This document shows, one piece after another, positions 6,700 through 8,820 of a stretch of DNA of 8,820 nucleotides (position 1 is the stretch's first letter; the number at the start of each line of letters is the position of its first letter). Both the position numbers and the translations under genes were made by a program. The DNA comes from Chitinophaga pinensis (lineage in GTDB: Bacteria > Bacteroidota > Bacteroidia > M30B66): contig CALQJV010000032.1 in the NCBI GenBank assembly GCA_943330985.1, forward strand, positions 1 through 8,820, read 5' to 3'. The notes under the pieces were generated by a model. That model was not told the DNA's origin. It saw only the letters and a list, made by a program, of their open reading frames with translations, and did not search any database.

Positions 6700-7884
6700 T
6701 TAAATTCCTTGAGAAAAAATTAAATCATCGTCCTCAATAATATCATGGTCTGAAATTAAAATCGCTCGCTCCACAAATGCTTTCAATTCGCGAACATTTC
6801 CACTCCAAGGATGTTGCATCATCATTTTAAGTGCATCTGAAGAAAAACTTTTTAGGGGAATTCTATTTGAATCACAAAAACTACGCAATATACTTTTCGC
6901 TAGTAACAATATGTCGTTATCGCGTTCACGCAATGGCGGTAAATGAATTAAAAAGCCTTGCAAACGGTAATATAAATCTTCACGCATTTTGCCGTCTTTT
7001 ACTCTCTGAGCAAGGTTTTTATTCGTTGCAGCAATAATTCGCACGTTCAATGGAATTTCTTTATTCGAGCCCAAACGGGTGATTTTACTTTCTTGTAAAA
7101 CACGAAGCAATTTGGTTTGCATATGAATATCCATTTCACCAATTTCATCCAAGAAAATAGTTCCATCGTTGGCTTCTTCAAATTTCCCGATACGCTTGCT
7201 GTCGGCTCCTGTAAAAGCTCCACGTTCGTGTCCAAACAATTCGCTCTCCATCAAATCTTCGGGAATAGCTGCCACATTCACCGCAACAAAAGGCCTGTTT
7301 TTTCTGGACGAATTATAATGTATCGCCGATGCAACCAACTCCTTCCCTGTTCCACTTTCGCCAGTAATTAATGCGAGCATGTTTGTTTTTTCCACCTTCT
7401 GAATAAGTCGAAGAACCTTTAAAATAGCTTGACTTTCTCCAATGATTCTATCGTAGCGATGTCGGTCGATGATTTGCTCGCGCAAGGTGTCGACTTCCTT
7501 CCTCAAATTTACCGTGCTGCTGTGCTTCTGAACTTTTAGATCGAGCATAGTTAAAGCATTGTCATCTTTTTTGATGTATTCCTCTGCCCCATTTTCGAAG
7601 GCTTCAATAACAACATCCACTTTTTCTTGACCCGAGATCAAGATGGTTTTTATTTGATCGTTGAAGTTCTTAATCTCTTTCAATAAATCAATTCCCGTTG
7701 TGTTGGGTAAATTGTAGTCCAACACCACTATATCGGGATTCAAATACAAATTCCTTCGGAAATCATCTCCATTATTAAATAACGTGACTTCATTTTGATC
7801 ATTCAATTCTAATTTTTGCTTAATCAATTGGGAGAAAAATTCATTGTCCTCTACCACAAAAATGCGCGTGATGTATTTGCCCAT
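6700..7884 (-). CDS. Sigma-54-interacting response regulator (REC-AAA+) lacking a DNA-binding domain
   Basis: This 394-residue cytoplasmic protein has the NtrC-family layout. Residues 5-120 are a receiver domain with acidic residues E12/D13, phospho-acceptor D56 (VVLDYNLP), S84 and conserved K105. Residues 145-380 are the AAA+ domain: Walker A GESGTGKE (175-182), the sigma-54-contacting GAFTGA loop (222-227), Walker B FLDE (244-247), sensor I AATN (285-288), the YYRL arginine (R307), and sensor II GNVREL (362-367). All ATPase and sigma-54-contact motifs are intact. The protein stops at residue 394, about 15 residues after the AAA+ lid, with no Fis-type helix-turn-helix; NtrC relatives are usually about 440-480 residues long. 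The stop is followed directly by a terminator, so a lost domain is not hiding downstream. The leader has AGGA a few bases before the ATG. No histidine kinase gene is adjacent in the window. Confidence 0.95.
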   Translation of the reverse strand: MGKYITRIFVVEDNEFFSQLIKQKLELNDQNEVTLFNNGDDFRRNLYLNPDIVVLDYNLPNTTGIDLLKEIKNFNDQIKTILISGQEKVDVVIEAFENGAEEYIKKDDNALTMLDLKVQKHSSTVNLRKEVDTLREQIIDRHRYDRIIGESQAILKVLRLIQKVEKTNMLALITGESGTGKELVASAIHYNSSRKNRPFVAVNVAAIPEDLMESELFGHERGAFTGADSKRIGKFEEANDGTIFLDEIGEMDIHMQTKLLRVLQESKITRLGSNKEIPLNVRIIAATNKNLAQRVKDGKMREDLYYRLQGFLIHLPPLRERDNDILLLAKSILRSFCDSNRIPLKSFSSDALKMMMQHPWSGNVRELKAFVERAILISDHDIIEDDDLIFSQGI

Positions 7885-7997
7885 GGATCCTATTTTATTA
7901 ACAACAGCTGTTACTTATTTAGTTTATAATCGTGTAGAAATTTGCTTGAAACATACGGGAAATATTTCTCATTTTGCATTGCAATTTTTTAAAATTC
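7885..7997. promoter_or_regulatory. Divergent promoter region between the regulator and the TonB-dependent receptor
   Basis: These 113 bases must hold the promoters of both flanking genes. Three short palindromes are present: AACAGCTGTT at 7903-7912 in the regulator's leader, GAAATATTTC at 7959-7968, and TTGCATTGCAA at 7974-7984 close to the receptor's start. TCATTTTG at 7969-7976 is one mismatch from the Bacteroidota -7 element TAnnTTTG, with a CTTG about 20 bases upstream at 7945-7948, and could be the receptor's promoter. The palindromes flank or overlap this element, as operators would. Confidence 0.4.
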
Positions 7998-8820
7998 ATG
8001 AGAGTTTCTCTAATTATCATATTCAACCTATTGCTTTGTTATAATGCAATAGCACAGTCTATTTATTTTACCGATAACAACACCGGTAAGCCTTTGTCCT
8101 ATGTAAAAGTAACATGTATCAAAGATAGTTCTGTGTTTTATTCAGGGGAAGATGGCATTGTTTTAATTCCTCGATCTTGGAAAAAACAGGTTATTAAAGT
8201 TTCATCATTTAATTATTTATCATTTGAAATTGCACCCGATCGTTGGACAAAGAATCGTTTGGAGATGCAGCTTCAAACAAGAAATGATAATATAATTAGT
8301 ACATTTCACTACACGAGTACTAGACTTCAAGCAGATATAAATTCCCTGCCTTTTGATATTTATCAACTTCAAAAACCATCTGTATTGAATCCCAGCAATA
8401 TGGCCGATGCATTGGAACGTAGCGGGGAAGTATTTGTCCAACGCAGTCAATTAGGCGGCGGAAGTCCTGTTGTTCGTGGATTTGAAGCCAACCGCTTATT
8501 GCTTGTTGTGGATGGCGTTCGGATGAATACGGCTATTTTCAGGGCGGGGCATCTTCAGAATCTCATGCGAATTGACCCAAATTCGGTGGGAATGGTGGAA
8601 GTTGTTTCAGGTTCGGGATCTTCAATTTATGGAAGCGATGCACTTGGAGGAGTAATTTCGATTAATACTCAAGCAGCAACAAAAGCAAATGCTGGTAAAA
8701 AAAATGATGTCCACTCTGGAATTACCCTAAGAAATTCATCCGGCAATTTTCAGTATTTCGACCAAGAGAATTTAGTCAATGTATGGATGAATGCAGGGTT
8801 TAAAAAATGGGGAGGTCGCA
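7998..8820 (+). CDS. TonB-dependent outer-membrane receptor, haem/transferrin-receptor-like (partial, C-terminus missing)
   Basis: The frame is open from the ATG at 7998 to the right edge (274 codons), covering only the N-terminal part of a protein that is usually about 650-800 residues. Residues 1-20 are a signal peptide (MRVSLIIIFNLLLCYNAIAQ). Residues 22-80 look like a short carboxypeptidase-regulatory-like domain (TDNNTGKPLSYVKV). Residues 130-225 are the plug domain, with SNMADALERSGEVFVQRS, GGGSPVVRGFEANRLLLVVDGVRMN, HLQNLMRIDPNSV and SGSSIYGSDALGGVISINT. The VRGFEANR...VDGVRMN and YGSDALGGV motifs fit the haemoglobin/transferrin/lactoferrin receptor group, which takes up haem or iron carriers using TonB energy; the actual ligand cannot be read from the sequence. 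It is transcribed divergently from the response regulator. Confidence 0.93.
   Translation, partial: MRVSLIIIFNLLLCYNAIAQSIYFTDNNTGKPLSYVKVTCIKDSSVFYSGEDGIVLIPRSWKKQVIKVSSFNYLSFEIAPDRWTKNRLEMQLQTRNDNIISTFHYTSTRLQADINSLPFDIYQLQKPSVLNPSNMADALERSGEVFVQRSQLGGGSPVVRGFEANRLLLVVDGVRMNTAIFRAGHLQNLMRIDPNSVGMVEVVSGSGSSIYGSDALGGVISINTQAATKANAGKKNDVHSGITLRNSSGNFQYFDQENLVNVWMNAGFKKWGGR

Noticed and set aside
6831..7371. Short open frames opposite or within the response regulator gene
   Set aside because: They overlap the strongly conserved AAA+ coding region and their products look like nothing known.

Overview
The window is AT-rich, uses A-rich sequence in front of start codons, and carries secreted and outer-membrane protein types that point to Bacteroidota, probably Flavobacteriales or a near relative. 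Lineage is inferred from protein style only (a peptidase-regulatory-like domain ahead of a TonB plug, CBM-like/LamG surface modules, a possible FlgD/T9SS-like C-terminal fold). No rRNA, tRNA, mobile element or CRISPR array was seen.

Layout. Positions 1-3350 (minus) hold the N-terminal 1116 codons of a very large secreted protein whose C-terminus lies beyond the left edge. It has a signal peptide, four tandem CBM-like modules that share six cysteines each, an Ig-like stretch, a LamG/concanavalin-type domain, a TIG-like domain, a CARDB-like domain and a helical segment. Positions 3351-3670 are intergenic and contain two hairpins, one with 20-bp perfect arms, placed to end transcription of the operon on the right. 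Positions 3671-6506 (minus) hold a compact three-gene operon of exported proteins: one with a degenerate OmpA-like domain, one unrecognised, and one ending in a beta-sandwich-like domain. The first of these appears to have a one-base frameshift inside its signal peptide.

Positions 6700-7884 (minus) encode a response regulator with a REC domain and a sigma-54-interacting AAA+ domain but no C-terminal DNA-binding helix-turn-helix. A strong hairpin terminator follows its stop codon directly. Across a 113-bp divergent intergenic region with three short palindromes, a TonB-dependent receptor of the haem/transferrin-like class starts at 7998 (plus) and runs off the right edge.

Working together. 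The three-gene operon probably makes a set of envelope or periplasmic proteins acting jointly; their function is not recognisable from sequence. The regulator and the receptor share a promoter region and may be co-regulated, but no histidine kinase or sigma-54 promoter was found in the window. No known defence or biosynthetic system is present. The points most worth a second look are the cysteine-patterned CBM-like repeats, the frameshifted signal peptide, the regulator lacking its DNA-binding domain, and the uncharacterised secreted operon.
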